The position numbers and the translations under genes are program-made. Of a DNA stretch of 64,000 nt, positions 45,183 through 54,457 are shown one piece after another. Location of the stretch: NCBI GenBank assembly GCA_016342285.1, contig JAEINQ010000002.1, positions 64,001 through 128,000 on the forward strand. Direction: 5' to 3'. A model generated the notes under the pieces. That model was not told the DNA's origin. It did not search any database and saw only the letters and a program-made list of their open reading frames with translations. This DNA comes from Desulfobacterales bacterium (GTDB taxonomy: Bacteria > Desulfobacterota > Desulfobacteria > Desulfobacterales > JAEINQ01). Numbering within the stretch: position 1 is the stretch's first letter; every line of letters begins with the position of its first letter.

Positions 45183-47705
45183 GTGATTCGTATTCTAAGG
45201 GGAGACAAGGTCGCCATCGTTGGCGGCGGAAGGTTCTGCAAGGAGTTCCTGACCCTGCTGCTTGGGTCGGATTTCCACCGCCAACGGCCGGTGGTCGTCG
45301 GCGTGGCAGACCCCAACCCCCGTGCGCCGGGCATCGGCTTTGCCCGGTCCCATGGCATTGCCACTTTTGACGATTACGGCGACTTCTTCGCCATCCAGAA
45401 CCTGGATGTCATCATCGAACTGACCCAAAACGATCTGTTGGCCGAGGAGATTCGGAGTCGCAAGCCGTATACGCTTCATGTCATCGACCACTTCGAGGCC
45501 ACGGCAATCTGGACGGACCTGCGGATCGAGCAGGAATATCGGGCCAGCCTGGACCGGCTGCGGCGACATCTGGGCGAAAACCATGCGGTGGAAGCCATCT
45601 TCGATCGGTTCGCCAGTCGCATCACCCGTATGGTCAGAGAAACATCGGAATATGCTCTGGGCATCGACCACGATCTGGTGGAGCACCAGTTGACCCTGAA
45701 CCAGATCATCGAAGGGAGCACCATTCCCACCTTTGTCATCAACCGGGATCACATCGTCACCCACTGGAACAAGGCGCTGGAAAAACTCAGCGGCTGTCTG
45801 GCCGCACAAGTGGTCGGCACCAACCGGCAGTGGGCGCCGTTTTGGGATAAGGCAAGGCCTTCCATGGCCGATGTGATTCTGGCTGAAGTCCCCGAAGGGG
45901 AGATTCAGCGGCTTTACGGCGAACAGTGGCGCAAATCCGCTCTGATCGAGGATGCCTACGAGGCAGAGGTCTTTTTTCCCAGCCTGGGGGACGCCGGCAA
46001 GTGGTGTTTTTTCACCGCCGCCCCTATCCGGGGGCCGGACGGGACCTTGCTCGGGGCCATTGAAACCCTGTGGGACAAGACCGAGGACAAGCGGTCCGAA
46101 GAAGAGCGCGAGCGCCACACGCTGGAACTGAGCACCCTATGCGCCATATACACGGCATTGAGCGCCGCGACGGATATCGACAGCCGAATTGAGACAGCCG
46201 TCGACGAGGTTCGGGTATTCATCGATGCCGAGAGCGTCTGCATTTTCATCGACGCCGGCGATAACTGTTTCCAGTTGGCCTATCGCTTCGGGCTCGACGA
46301 TCCGGATTTTGATCGCGGGTGGGTGCCTGAAAAAGAGAGCATCCTTCACGCCGTGGCACATAGCGGCCGGTTTGCGGCCATCGGCGAACTGCCCGAGAAC
46401 TGCAGCGATGCGGTCTGCCGGTTCGATCCGCCCGAGACCCAATCCCTGGCCTACATTCCCATCAGCACCAAGGACAAGAAAACGTTTGGGCTCATTCGGC
46501 TGGGCAGCCGGCTGCCCCGGGACGTCCTGGACAGCGAGCGTGAAGTCCTCGAACTCATCGGCAACCGGATCGGTGTGGCCATGGAAAACGCCGCCCTTCA
46601 GGATCAGGTCATCAAGTCCGAAGAGAAGTACCGGACCCTGTTCAACAACGATCCCCATCCCATCTTCATCCTCGACACCGCCACCTGCCGTATTCTCGAC
46701 ATCAACCAGCGGGCACAGGAAAGCTACGGATACGGCCACGAGGAGCTTCTCGGCATTCCCTTCCTAAACCTGGGCGATCCGGCGGATCCGGAATTGGCCG
46801 TGGGATTTGAGCATCTCACCCGGGGGCAATCCCTGCTTTTCACCCAACGACGCCACTTTCGAAAAGGGGGCACCCCTTTTTACGTCGATATCAACATCAG
46901 CCTTGCCGCCTACGGGGAAACCGATGTGGTGATTGCCTCCACCACCGACATCACCGAGAGCGTGAAAAAGGAAACCCAGTTGATTCAGGCCAGTAAGATG
47001 ACCACCCTGGGCCTCATGGCCGCCGGCATCGCCCACGAAATCAATCAGCCCCTGAACGTGATTCAGGTCTGCGCGGATTATCTTCACAAGACGATCCGAA
47101 AAGGCGTGGCGGTGACCGGGGCGGAACTGGCTTCCGTGGCCAGGGACATCGCCGCCAACGTTCAACGGGCCACGGGCATCATTGGGCACATGCGCGATTT
47201 TGCCCGTCAATCGGAGGTGGTTCGACGACGGATCAACATCAACGATCCCATTGGAGACGTTTTTAAGGTGCTGGGGAGCCAGGTCAAGGTTCACCGGATC
47301 GATCTGACACTGGATCTGGACCCATTGATTCCGGAGATCCTGGCCGAACACAACCGGCTGGAGCAGGTCTTTATCAATCTGGTGATCAATGCCATTGACG
47401 CCATGGACGACCGGAGCCTTGCCGCCGATGCCAAGACCTACCGCAAGCGGCTTGCCATTCGATCTTTTGCTGAAAACGGGTGGGTGGTGGTGTCGGTGAC
47501 CGACAACGGTGTTGGCATGTCCGAAGCGGTGGTGAACCAGATTTTCGAGCCCTTTTTCACCACCAAAGCGGTGGGGCGGGGGACCGGGTTGGGGGTCAGC
47601 ATCAGCTACGGCATCGTCCGGGACTACGACGGCAGTATCCATATCACCAGTCGTTTGGGAGAAGGAACCACTTTTGAGGTGCGGTTTCCGGCGGTCCAAG
47701 GATGA
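45183..47705 (+). CDS. Sensor histidine kinase with N-terminal Rossmann domain
   Basis: 840 residues. Residues about 8-120 look like an NAD(P)-binding or oxidoreductase Rossmann fold (VAIVGGGRFCKEF, then VVVGVADPNPRAPG and LDVIIELTQNDLLAEEI). A PAS (165-300), a GAF (315-460, with VFIDAESVCIFIDAG) and a second PAS (480-590) follow. HisKA (AAGIAHEINQPLNVIQVCAD) and HATPase (NLVINAIDAMDD, TDNGVGMSE, GRGTGLGVSISYG) complete a normal kinase. No membrane segment and no receiver. The partner is probably the response-regulator kinase encoded next. Sensing of a nucleotide cofactor is an inference. Confidence 0.83.
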   Translation: MIRILRGDKVAIVGGGRFCKEFLTLLLGSDFHRQRPVVVGVADPNPRAPGIGFARSHGIATFDDYGDFFAIQNLDVIIELTQNDLLAEEIRSRKPYTLHVIDHFEATAIWTDLRIEQEYRASLDRLRRHLGENHAVEAIFDRFASRITRMVRETSEYALGIDHDLVEHQLTLNQIIEGSTIPTFVINRDHIVTHWNKALEKLSGCLAAQVVGTNRQWAPFWDKARPSMADVILAEVPEGEIQRLYGEQWRKSALIEDAYEAEVFFPSLGDAGKWCFFTAAPIRGPDGTLLGAIETLWDKTEDKRSEEERERHTLELSTLCAIYTALSAATDIDSRIETAVDEVRVFIDAESVCIFIDAGDNCFQLAYRFGLDDPDFDRGWVPEKESILHAVAHSGRFAAIGELPENCSDAVCRFDPPETQSLAYIPISTKDKKTFGLIRLGSRLPRDVLDSEREVLELIGNRIGVAMENAALQDQVIKSEEKYRTLFNNDPHPIFILDTATCRILDINQRAQESYGYGHEELLGIPFLNLGDPADPELAVGFEHLTRGQSLLFTQRRHFRKGGTPFYVDINISLAAYGETDVVIASTTDITESVKKETQLIQASKMTTLGLMAAGIAHEINQPLNVIQVCADYLHKTIRKGVAVTGAELASVARDIAANVQRATGIIGHMRDFARQSEVVRRRININDPIGDVFKVLGSQVKVHRIDLTLDLDPLIPEILAEHNRLEQVFINLVINAIDAMDDRSLAADAKTYRKRLAIRSFAENGWVVVSVTDNGVGMSEAVVNQIFEPFFTTKAVGRGTGLGVSISYGIVRDYDGSIHITSRLGEGTTFEVRFPAVQG

Positions 47706-47719
47706 TGAACCCATAACTA

Positions 47720-47838
47720 GTCCAAATTTACCACAAAGAAACAAAGGGCACAAAGTTAAATATACGTCATTATAATGCGTTATCTTTGTGTGCGTTGTGT
47801 GGTTTCAAGAACTTTTTTCGACAACATCAAGGATAGCC
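47720..47838. repeat. CACAAAG-type inverted repeat
   Basis: TTACCACAAAGAAACAAAGG (47727-) and TTTGTGTGCGTTGTGTGGTT (~47785-) form an imperfect inverted repeat. Related sequences occur near 49437-49520, 49715-49740 and 54405-54440. Confidence 0.5.
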
Positions 47839-49374
47839 ATGGAGAAGATCCTGATCATCGATGATGAGCCCGACAATGTCCGGGTTCTGGCCCTGTCCCT
47901 TGAAACCGACGGATACGAAGTGATCACGGCCGGCAGCGGCGAGGAGGGCCTTGCCCGGTTCAAAGCCGAGGCTCCGGACATGGTCATCACCGATATTCGA
48001 ATGCCGGGAATGGACGGTATCGAATTGCTTCGCCGGGTCAAGGACCACGATCCGGATGTCGAAGTCATCATCGTTACCGGGCACGGCGACATCGATTCGG
48101 CCATCGAGGCCATGCAGTGCGGCGCCTCGGATTTCATCAACAAACCGGTGCGCGACCAGGTCCTGGCCATTGCCCTCCAGCGAGCTAGAGACAAACTGGA
48201 GATCCGGCGCCGTCTTCGCAGTTACACCGAAGAACTGGAAGAAAAAGTGCGTGAGGCCACCCGGGAGATTCGCCGCAAATCCGGTTTCCAGATCAAACTC
48301 ATCAAGAGCTCCAACGACGGCATCGTGGCCACGGACAAGGACCTGACGGTGGTCATCTATAACCCGGGTGCCCACCGCATTTTCGGCTATTCCCAGGCCG
48401 AGGTGATTGATCACATGAAGGCCACGGATCTCTTTACCCCGGAGATCGGACGGGTCTTTGAACTGGCCATGTCGCCCGAGATTCCCATCCGCGAAATTCC
48501 GTGGAAGGAAACCCATGTGACGTCCAAGGCCGGGGAGACCATACCGGTGCGTTTTTCCGTAACCGTTTTGTACGAAGACGATCAGACCATCGGCAGTGTC
48601 GCATTTTTTCAGGACCTTCGGGAGATACGCCGGCTTGAGCGCGAACTGGTCCGCAGCGAACGGCTGGCGGCCGTTGGGCAGACCGTCGCCGGCCTGGCCC
48701 ATTGCATCAAAAACATTCTTCACGGCATGGAGGGGGGGCGCTTTGTCGTGGACACCGCCCTTGGGCGCAACGACATTGAGAAGCTAAAGAGCGGTTGGGG
48801 CATGATCAAGCGCAATATTGGTCGGACATCGGACCTGGTTCTGGACCTGCTATACTATTCCAAACAGCGCGAACCCGAATATGGCGACTGCTCGCCCAAC
48901 CAGATTGCCGGTGAGGTCTGCCATTTGCTGATGCCTCTGGCGGTGGAGAACGACATCGCTGTCCTTCGAAAATTCGATCCGGCCGCTGACAATGCCTTCA
49001 TGGACCCGCAGACCATCTACCGGTCCCTGCTGAACCTGGTTTCCAATGCCGTGGATGCCTGCCTTTTCGATACCGATGCACCCAAGGTCCACGCGGTAAC
49101 CGTGAGGACCCGGCGCGAACCGGGAGGGGGGATCACTTTCGAAGTGACCGACAACGGTTGCGGCATGACCCCGGAGACCCGGGAAAAGCTTTTTTCCAGT
49201 TTTTTCTCCACCAAGGGGGCCAAGGGAACCGGGCTCGGTCTGCTGGTCACCCGCAAGCTCGTCGAGGAGCATAAGGGGTCCATCAAGGTGGAGAGCGAAG
49301 AGGGAAAGGGAACCACATTTACCCTGCGGCTGCCATGTGGTAAGCCTGAAGCGGCCGTCCCGGGGGCCGGTTGA
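47839..49374 (+). CDS. Response regulator-PAS-histidine kinase hybrid
   Basis: 511 residues from the ATG at 47839 (MEKILIIDDEPDNVRVLALS). Receiver domain 1-120 with phospho-Asp near 51 (MVITDIRMPGMDG) and FINKPVRDQV (conserved Lys). A coiled linker and PAS (about 155-275) follow, then a kinase core with VGQTVAGLAHCIKNILHGME as H-box and HATPase motifs NLVSNAVDACL, VTDNGCGMTPE and GTGLGLLVTRK. It follows the large kinase after a repeat. Probably a phosphorelay pair; the output is unknown because no DNA-binding domain is present. Confidence 0.87.
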   Translation: MEKILIIDDEPDNVRVLALSLETDGYEVITAGSGEEGLARFKAEAPDMVITDIRMPGMDGIELLRRVKDHDPDVEVIIVTGHGDIDSAIEAMQCGASDFINKPVRDQVLAIALQRARDKLEIRRRLRSYTEELEEKVREATREIRRKSGFQIKLIKSSNDGIVATDKDLTVVIYNPGAHRIFGYSQAEVIDHMKATDLFTPEIGRVFELAMSPEIPIREIPWKETHVTSKAGETIPVRFSVTVLYEDDQTIGSVAFFQDLREIRRLERELVRSERLAAVGQTVAGLAHCIKNILHGMEGGRFVVDTALGRNDIEKLKSGWGMIKRNIGRTSDLVLDLLYYSKQREPEYGDCSPNQIAGEVCHLLMPLAVENDIAVLRKFDPAADNAFMDPQTIYRSLLNLVSNAVDACLFDTDAPKVHAVTVRTRREPGGGITFEVTDNGCGMTPETREKLFSSFFSTKGAKGTGLGLLVTRKLVEEHKGSIKVESEEGKGTTFTLRLPCGKPEAAVPGAG

Positions 49375-49779
49375 CCGGCTGAAACGCGGGGGGAGGGGTG
49401 GACGTAAAGTTGGCAGTCCCACAAAAACGCCGTTTTTACCACGAAGGACACGAAGAGCACGAAGGAATTTAATAATATATAATGATTACAGCTTCGTGTG
49501 CTTCGTGCTCTTCGTGGTAAATGAAAAAATGGCATGTCAGCGACTTCTAAGGAAGCGTGCCGCCTTGGGCCTTGCTTCCTTCCCGATATATGGCCATTTT
49601 TGGCCTGGAACAGCTTTTTACGGGCGCATCAAAATGGATGGCCTCGCAAAGAAAAGCCAAATTGGCCAGACACATCGAACGCAAATTTAACAGATTGAAT
49701 TCACGGTTTTTATTCTTTGTGTGCGTTGTGCCTTTATGGTGGTAAAAGAAGTGTTTACTTGAGCCCGGGAGGCGGTGGG
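49375..49779. repeat. Gene-free stretch with inverted repeats
   Basis: About 49436-49466 (TTACCACGAAGGACACGAAG, AGCACGAAG) and ~49490-49525 (CTTCGTGCTCTTCGTGG, TAAATG) form an imperfect long hairpin. Another CACAAAG-family copy lies near 49715-49745. No gene seen. Confidence 0.5.
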
Positions 49780-50172
49780 ATGGGAAAAAAAGTGGTGGTG
49801 GTGGATGACGATCCCGATGTACGGTTGTTCAACGCGACCGTTGTTGAAGAGTGCGGGCATACGCCCCTGGCCGCTGAAAACGGAGCCCAGGGCCTCGACC
49901 TCGTCCGGAACGAATCCCCGGATCTGGTGATTCTCGATGTGCTGATGCCCAAGCAGAGCGGCATTAAAATGTATCGGGAACTCAAGACCGACAAGGCCCT
50001 GAAACACATTCCGGTGATCGTGCTGTCGGGTATCGCCCGCCGTTCGTTTTTAAAATCCCAGCAGGCCCTGGCCGAGTTCGGCGGGGTCACCGTGCCCGAG
50101 CCCGCGGCCTATGTGGAAAAACCGGCCACCGCCGACGAACTGGCCGCGGTTATTGCCGGAATTCTGGGTTGA
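49780..50172 (+). CDS. Single-domain response regulator
   Basis: 130 residues from the ATG at 49780 (MGKKVVVVDDDPDVRLFNAT), preceded by GGGAGG. One receiver domain: acidic pair DDD near 9-11, phospho-Asp in LVILDVLMPKQSG near 52, Thr/Ser in IVLSGIARR and Lys in AYVEKPATADEL. It has no output domain, so it would act by binding another protein or as part of a phosphorelay with the neighbouring kinases. Confidence 0.88.
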   Translation: MGKKVVVVDDDPDVRLFNATVVEECGHTPLAAENGAQGLDLVRNESPDLVILDVLMPKQSGIKMYRELKTDKALKHIPVIVLSGIARRSFLKSQQALAEFGGVTVPEPAAYVEKPATADELAAVIAGILG

Positions 50173-50228
50173 GGACGCCCATGGGACCTTAGTGGTCATT
50201 TTCAGAATTACAGTGACGTATGATTTCA

Positions 50229-50403
50229 TTAACCGCAGACATGCGTCGACATCCGCAGACTTTTTTGGGCCCGGCCGACCTGGCCGGTCCCAAGAGGCCA
50301 CTTTTCGGGGCTAAGTTTTCCAAAATGACATGCTTTACCCCCATGGCACGCCATCCAATCGCGAAGCGATGCGAATTTGTTGGCGATCAGGTCGATCGCC
50401 AAC
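50229..50403 (-). repeat. Two-palindrome dispersed repeat, copy B
   Basis: Reverse complement of the element at 38071-38227, with the same ordered parts: GCAGACATCCGCAGAC run, GGCCCGGCCGACCTGGCCGG hairpin, TCGCGAAGCGATGCGA, and GTTGGCGATC-AGGTC-GATCGCCAAC. Similar over ~170 bases. Confidence 0.7.
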
Positions 50404-50424
50404 GAGCTTTTCCTGCCTGCCCGG

Positions 50425-50490
50425 CGTCTTGTGCGGCGAAGCCTTTGAGGCGTAGACGTAAGCCTTCAGGCGAAGCCGGGTCTGCGATGG
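50425..50490. repeat. GCGTAGAC/GCGAAGCC short-repeat cluster
   Basis: CTTGTGCGGCGAAGCC, TTTGAGGCGTAGACG and CTTCAGGCGAAGCC units in a row, of the same family as those at 20.5, 21.3, 33.9 and 36.1 kb. No gene is seen in 50173-50613 otherwise. Confidence 0.5.
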
Positions 50491-50613
50491 TCTGCGTCGG
50501 TCTGCGGTTCATAATAAGTTGCTGCACCAATGTGATCTGATTTCAACCTGCGCGTATATACGCCATCATATTTCTGACGATGTGCACTTAGGATAAAAGG
50601 AGCCGGCAGAACC

Positions 50614-51489
50614 ATGATCAAAAAGCTTCTGTTCGTCACCCGGTTTGAAGACCTCTGCTTTGACGCGGTTCAGTCCCTTCTCGATCTGCGACGGACGGGA
50701 CTGGAGCACATCGTCTTTCTCAATGTCATCGACCGGGAGAAAGTGGCCCTTCGCCGGGGGACGGGATATCAAAAGCAAGAAGAGATCAAGCTTCGAGAGA
50801 TGGCCAACATCCGTTTCATCGACTGGGCCGAGACCCTGTTCGAGCAGGGAATGGAGGTGGGTGTCTACATTGTGGTGGGGAGCCTGGTCCAGCAGGTGGT
50901 CCGGGCCGTGGAAAAAGAGGGCGATATTGACCTGGTCGTCATCGGGCATCGGAAGACGGGCCGGCTTCAGCGGTTTCTTTCCGGTTCGGACACGTCGGAG
51001 ATCGTTCATCGGACCGAACGACCCCTGCTGGTCTACAAATATCTGGTTCAGGAAGGTCTGGTGCCGGATCGCCCCTTTGAGCGGCCCATGCTGGCGTCGG
51101 GGCGCCTGACGCCGGACCAGGCCCCGGTCCATTTTCTCAAGGAACTCGGGGCGGTCTGTCGGGAGATCAGCGTGATTCACGTAGCCAGCGAGAAGGATTT
51201 GAAGGAGACCACGGCCATGGGGATTCAAAAGACCCGAAAAGAGACCCGGGCCGGGCTTGATGCGATCTGCGACGTTTTCGAGGCCGATGGGGTCGCCGCC
51301 CGGCCCCACGTCTATATCGGAGAAACCCTTCCCGAGATCGAGAAGGCGGCCCGGGAGTGCAACGCCAGCATGATCGTCACCGGATCATCAGGACAGGGGG
51401 CCTGGCAGCAACGGTGGATGGCCGGCGTGGCGGTGGCCCTGGCCGAACAAAGCGCCTTTCCCACCCTGTTGATTCCTTCGGGCCGGTAG
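50614..51489 (+). CDS. Tandem universal stress protein
   Basis: 291 residues, two USP domains: about 1-140 (KKLLFVTRFEDLCFDAVQSL to IVHRTERPLLVYKYL), and 150-291, ending in ATP-loop pattern GSSGQGAWQQRWMAGVAVAL. Architecture like that of the protein at 44094, so these are paralogues. AGGAGC lies ahead of the ATG. It is the last plus-strand gene before the convergent minus-strand Mrp region. A role in sodium or redox stress is suggested only by the neighbourhood. Confidence 0.88.
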   Translation: MIKKLLFVTRFEDLCFDAVQSLLDLRRTGLEHIVFLNVIDREKVALRRGTGYQKQEEIKLREMANIRFIDWAETLFEQGMEVGVYIVVGSLVQQVVRAVEKEGDIDLVVIGHRKTGRLQRFLSGSDTSEIVHRTERPLLVYKYLVQEGLVPDRPFERPMLASGRLTPDQAPVHFLKELGAVCREISVIHVASEKDLKETTAMGIQKTRKETRAGLDAICDVFEADGVAARPHVYIGETLPEIEKAARECNASMIVTGSSGQGAWQQRWMAGVAVALAEQSAFPTLLIPSGR

Positions 51490-51534
51490 CCTGCATGGGA
51501 GCAGGCGTGATCCCGGGGCTGCCGCCGTATCCGG

Positions 51535-52029
51535 TCAGGTGATCAGGTTGTGAATGTCCGGATGTTTCCGGATGAGCCGGATGAACTGGTCGGTGCGGTG
51601 GACCAGACGCTGCTTGATGACCCGGTTGAGCCGGCGGGTCAACAGGTGCCCCATTTCATGGTCGTTTTCCAGCAGTTCCTGGAACTCTTCGCCGGGGATA
51701 AGGAATACTTCGCAGAGTTCGGCACAGATGGCATCCGACGTGTACCGGCTGTATGGCTCCAGGCCTCCACCCAGCATGGCGGACCAGCCGAACGAGTACC
51801 CCGGTTTGATGGAATCGATCGAGACGGTCATCTTGTCCGAGAGTCGCTGCTCCAGCAGGATTTTCCCTCGCTTGAGCACAAAAAACTTTTCGGCCGTGTC
51901 GCCTTCCCTGAAGATGTATTCCCGCTCTTCGTAGTGCCTTCGTTCCACCAACGGGAGCAGCTTCTCCAGCATGGTGTCGGAGAGCTGTCCCAAAATGACC
52001 ATCTTCCGAAGTTCTTCTTTGTTAATCAT
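51535..52029 (-). CDS. Cyclic nucleotide-binding domain protein
   Basis: 164 residues, a single cNMP-binding beta barrel (YIFREGDTAEKFFVLKRGKI, then SFGWSAMLGGG and CAELCEVFLIPGEEFQELLE) with a C-terminal helical tail. Without a helix-turn-helix it is not a complete CRP-type transcription factor. The phosphate-binding arginine usually seen in the G-E-x-x-L-x-x-x-x-R-x-A motif is not clear (GWSAMLGGGLEPYSRYTS), so it may have lost nucleotide binding. It lies just downstream of the Mrp-type operon, on the same strand. Confidence 0.8.
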   Translation of the reverse strand: MINKEELRKMVILGQLSDTMLEKLLPLVERRHYEEREYIFREGDTAEKFFVLKRGKILLEQRLSDKMTVSIDSIKPGYSFGWSAMLGGGLEPYSRYTSDAICAELCEVFLIPGEEFQELLENDHEMGHLLTRRLNRVIKQRLVHRTDQFIRLIRKHPDIHNLIT

Positions 52030-52117
52030 GATCCCCTCCTTTTCATCCAGGACCGAGCCTCGTTAAAAGTGATTTGAAGCCAAATCGCCGGTCGTTGGTC
52101 ACCCAAGGTAAGGACAC

Positions 52118-53902
52118 TCAAGTGAAACAGTAGATCAGAACGAGAAACAGGGCTGAGGCCATGGCGCTGATGCCCAGGGGGGTCGTGCCGGTCTCAAACG
52201 CCTGGCGGACATCGTGTCGGGTGCTGCCGGGCCCTTTCCCCTGCAAGACGCGGATCGAAACGAGCACCAGGGCGGCCAGCCTGGTGATGCCGCTGGCACC
52301 GGCGCGGCTCATGCGATCGGCGAGTCCCCGTGCGAACACAGCGTCGCAGAGGCGGTTTAAGCCGTTAAGGCCCTTGTCGGCGGCCCGGGAGAACACCCGT
52401 GCGCCTTTTCGGTAAAACCAGTCGGTGTCCAGGTTGATGGCCCGGACTTCCGACGGGTAGTATCCGGACTTCAGGAGCAGGTAAAAGGCAAAAATGCCGA
52501 ATAGAAGCAATTGGAACTGACCCACCACATGGGCGCCTGTATAGGGAACGTAATCGACCGGATAAGGGAGTATATCATACAATGGCTGGGGAAAGACACC
52601 CAGAAATATGCAACCGAAGGCGGCGATGCCCATGGCGACGAGCATGTTTGTCGGCGGTTCCTTGGCCCGGATGCCCGAATCGTGGCCGAAAAAGGTAAAG
52701 AAGGGCACCTTGATGCCGGCATGGGCAATTACCCCTGCCGAGGCGAACTGGAGCATGAGCCAGGCCAGCATCAAGTGGTTGTTGCCGGCGGCGCTGATGA
52801 TCATGGATTTACTGACAAACCCGCTGAACAGTGGAAAGGCACTGATGGAGGCGGCTCCGACGATGCAGAACAGGCAGGTCAGGGGCATGGTCCGGTAGAG
52901 CCCGCCGATTTCGGTACACTTGATCTTTCCGGTGACGTGCAGCACCGATCCGGCCGCCATGAAGAGCAGGGCCTTGTAGAGAATGTGGCAGAAGGCGTGG
53001 CTCACCGCGCCGTTGATGGCCAATTGGGTGCCGATGCCGATACCGCACATCATGAACCCGACCTGATTCATCAGCGAGTAGGAAAGTACCCGTCGAATGT
53101 CGTTTTCCACTTCGGCATAAAAGACCGGCAGAATGGTCATGAAGGCGCCCAGGTAGATGAGCAGCTCGGTGCCGGCAAAGCCCCGGGCCATGACGTAGAC
53201 GGCGCTTTTGGTGGTAAAGGCGCTCAAAAAGATGGCTCCGGTGACCGTCGCTTCGGGATAGGCGTCCTGAAGCCAGGGGTGAAAGGGCGGAATGGCGGCA
53301 TTGACGGCGATGCCCAGAAAGATCAGCCAGGCTGCCGGCCCGTCCAGGGACATATGGCCGAATGCCGTGGAGCCGGTCTGGTTGATCATCAGCACGATGC
53401 CGGCCAGCAGGCACAGACCCCCGAAGACATGGACGAGGATATAGCGCAGGGCCGCCTGCTGGCTTTGCCTTGTCCGTCTGGCCAAAATCAGAAAGGTCGA
53501 GGCGATGGCCATGGTTTCCCAGAAAATATACAGGGTCAGCAGGTCGCCGGCAAAGGTAACCCCCAGGGCGCCGCCGGCATACATGAATCCGGACACGTGC
53601 TGAACGTCGTCTTTCACCTGCAGGGCGTAGATGACGGCAATAAAGCTGATGATACTGAAAATATACCCGAAGACCCGGCTGAGGCGGTCGATGCGGCCCA
53701 GCACCAGATCATAGTCCATCAGGGAGTAAACCCAGTGGCTGCCTTCGGGCATGCGGGTCAGGGTGTATAGGGCTACCGCGGGCAGCAGCATCATGTAAAC
53801 CGACTTGAGCCGGCCCTTGAATGCCGGAATCAGCAGGCTGCCGAAGATGAATAGCAGGGCCGGTGGTATTCCCGTGCTGAACAGTGGAGGGGTCATTTGC
53901 AT
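52118..53902 (-). CDS. NuoL/M/N-like Mrp antiporter subunit (third copy)
   Basis: 594 residues, about 14 membrane segments plus a long C-terminal tail (FYRKGARVFSRAADKGLNGL). It belongs to the proton-conducting subunit family shared by complex I and Mrp. The membrane glutamate is kept (LYIFWETMAIAS) and the later lysine is present (FTTKSAVYVMA). The lysine normally in the K-x-x-x-x-P-x-H-x-W-L motif is asparagine (VNAAIPPFHPWL). It ends the operon after a 224-base gap containing ATTTAGGCA tandem repeats, so it may be transcribed separately. Confidence 0.85.
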   Translation of the reverse strand: MQMTPPLFSTGIPPALLFIFGSLLIPAFKGRLKSVYMMLLPAVALYTLTRMPEGSHWVYSLMDYDLVLGRIDRLSRVFGYIFSIISFIAVIYALQVKDDVQHVSGFMYAGGALGVTFAGDLLTLYIFWETMAIASTFLILARRTRQSQQAALRYILVHVFGGLCLLAGIVLMINQTGSTAFGHMSLDGPAAWLIFLGIAVNAAIPPFHPWLQDAYPEATVTGAIFLSAFTTKSAVYVMARGFAGTELLIYLGAFMTILPVFYAEVENDIRRVLSYSLMNQVGFMMCGIGIGTQLAINGAVSHAFCHILYKALLFMAAGSVLHVTGKIKCTEIGGLYRTMPLTCLFCIVGAASISAFPLFSGFVSKSMIISAAGNNHLMLAWLMLQFASAGVIAHAGIKVPFFTFFGHDSGIRAKEPPTNMLVAMGIAAFGCIFLGVFPQPLYDILPYPVDYVPYTGAHVVGQFQLLLFGIFAFYLLLKSGYYPSEVRAINLDTDWFYRKGARVFSRAADKGLNGLNRLCDAVFARGLADRMSRAGASGITRLAALVLVSIRVLQGKGPGSTRHDVRQAFETGTTPLGISAMASALFLVLIYCFT

Positions 53903-53996
53903 GGGTATCCAGGGTTAATAATTATATCCGCCTTGGGCATTTTCTTCTTTTGTGCACAATCAGCGTCCGTTGGCGATCCCGTTTCCTTTGTTGGCT

Positions 53997-54060
53997 AATG
54001 CCTAAAATGCACTAAAATGTGAAAGGCCTAATTTTAGGCAATTTAGGCAATTTAGGCATT
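53997..54060. repeat. ATTTAGGCA tandem/inverted repeat
   Basis: Three near-perfect nonamers TTTAGGCAA/T at 54033-54059; the last arm is the inverse of AATGCCTAAA at 53997-54006. A hairpin is possible in the gap between two operon genes. Confidence 0.55.
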
Positions 54061-54126
54061 TCGAACTGGAAGCGAAGTATCGCAACCCTTCCAGTGGCAA
54101 AGCATGGTCCTCTGGGCCAGAATTCG

Positions 54127-54369
54127 CTATTCGTAATAATCCTCTTTGCGTCCGAGGAAAAACCGCAGCACTTTTGATCCGAAAATGACCAGCACACAGG
54201 CAACGAACCCGTAAGCGGCGAAAAAGGCCGGCATGTCCTCGAAGTAAAAATGCCCGTGTTTGTGAACGAAGAATTCAGCCACTATCAGCAGGGCCAGAAC
54301 GGCAAAGAAAACGCCCAGCAACCGGCGGACATTTCTGGGGTTGTCGAAAATGGTGATCTCTTTTTTCAT
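54127..54369 (-). CDS. Small two-segment membrane protein
   Basis: 80 residues from the ATG at 54369 (MKKEITIFDNPRNVRRLLGV); the upstream in-frame extension is repeat-derived and rejected. Two hydrophobic segments (about 18-33 and 47-65) and a charged tail FFLGRKEDYYE. It lies in the Mrp operon between two NuoL/N-like subunits. Not recognised, but its position suggests an accessory subunit of the antiporter complex. Confidence 0.7.
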   Translation of the reverse strand: MKKEITIFDNPRNVRRLLGVFFAVLALLIVAEFFVHKHGHFYFEDMPAFFAAYGFVACVLVIFGSKVLRFFLGRKEDYYE

Positions 54370-54457
54370 TGAGCATTGTCCTCGAATCTCATTTTTCCCG
54401 GTGGAAACCACAAAAACACAAAGCGCACAAAGGAAAGAAATTCTTTTTTCGTCGGAT

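Noticed and set aside
52511..53770. 419-residue open frame on the plus strand
   Set aside because: Antisense to a NuoL-like gene; the frame is rich in Gly, Asp, His and Gln as expected for a shadow of membrane-protein codons.
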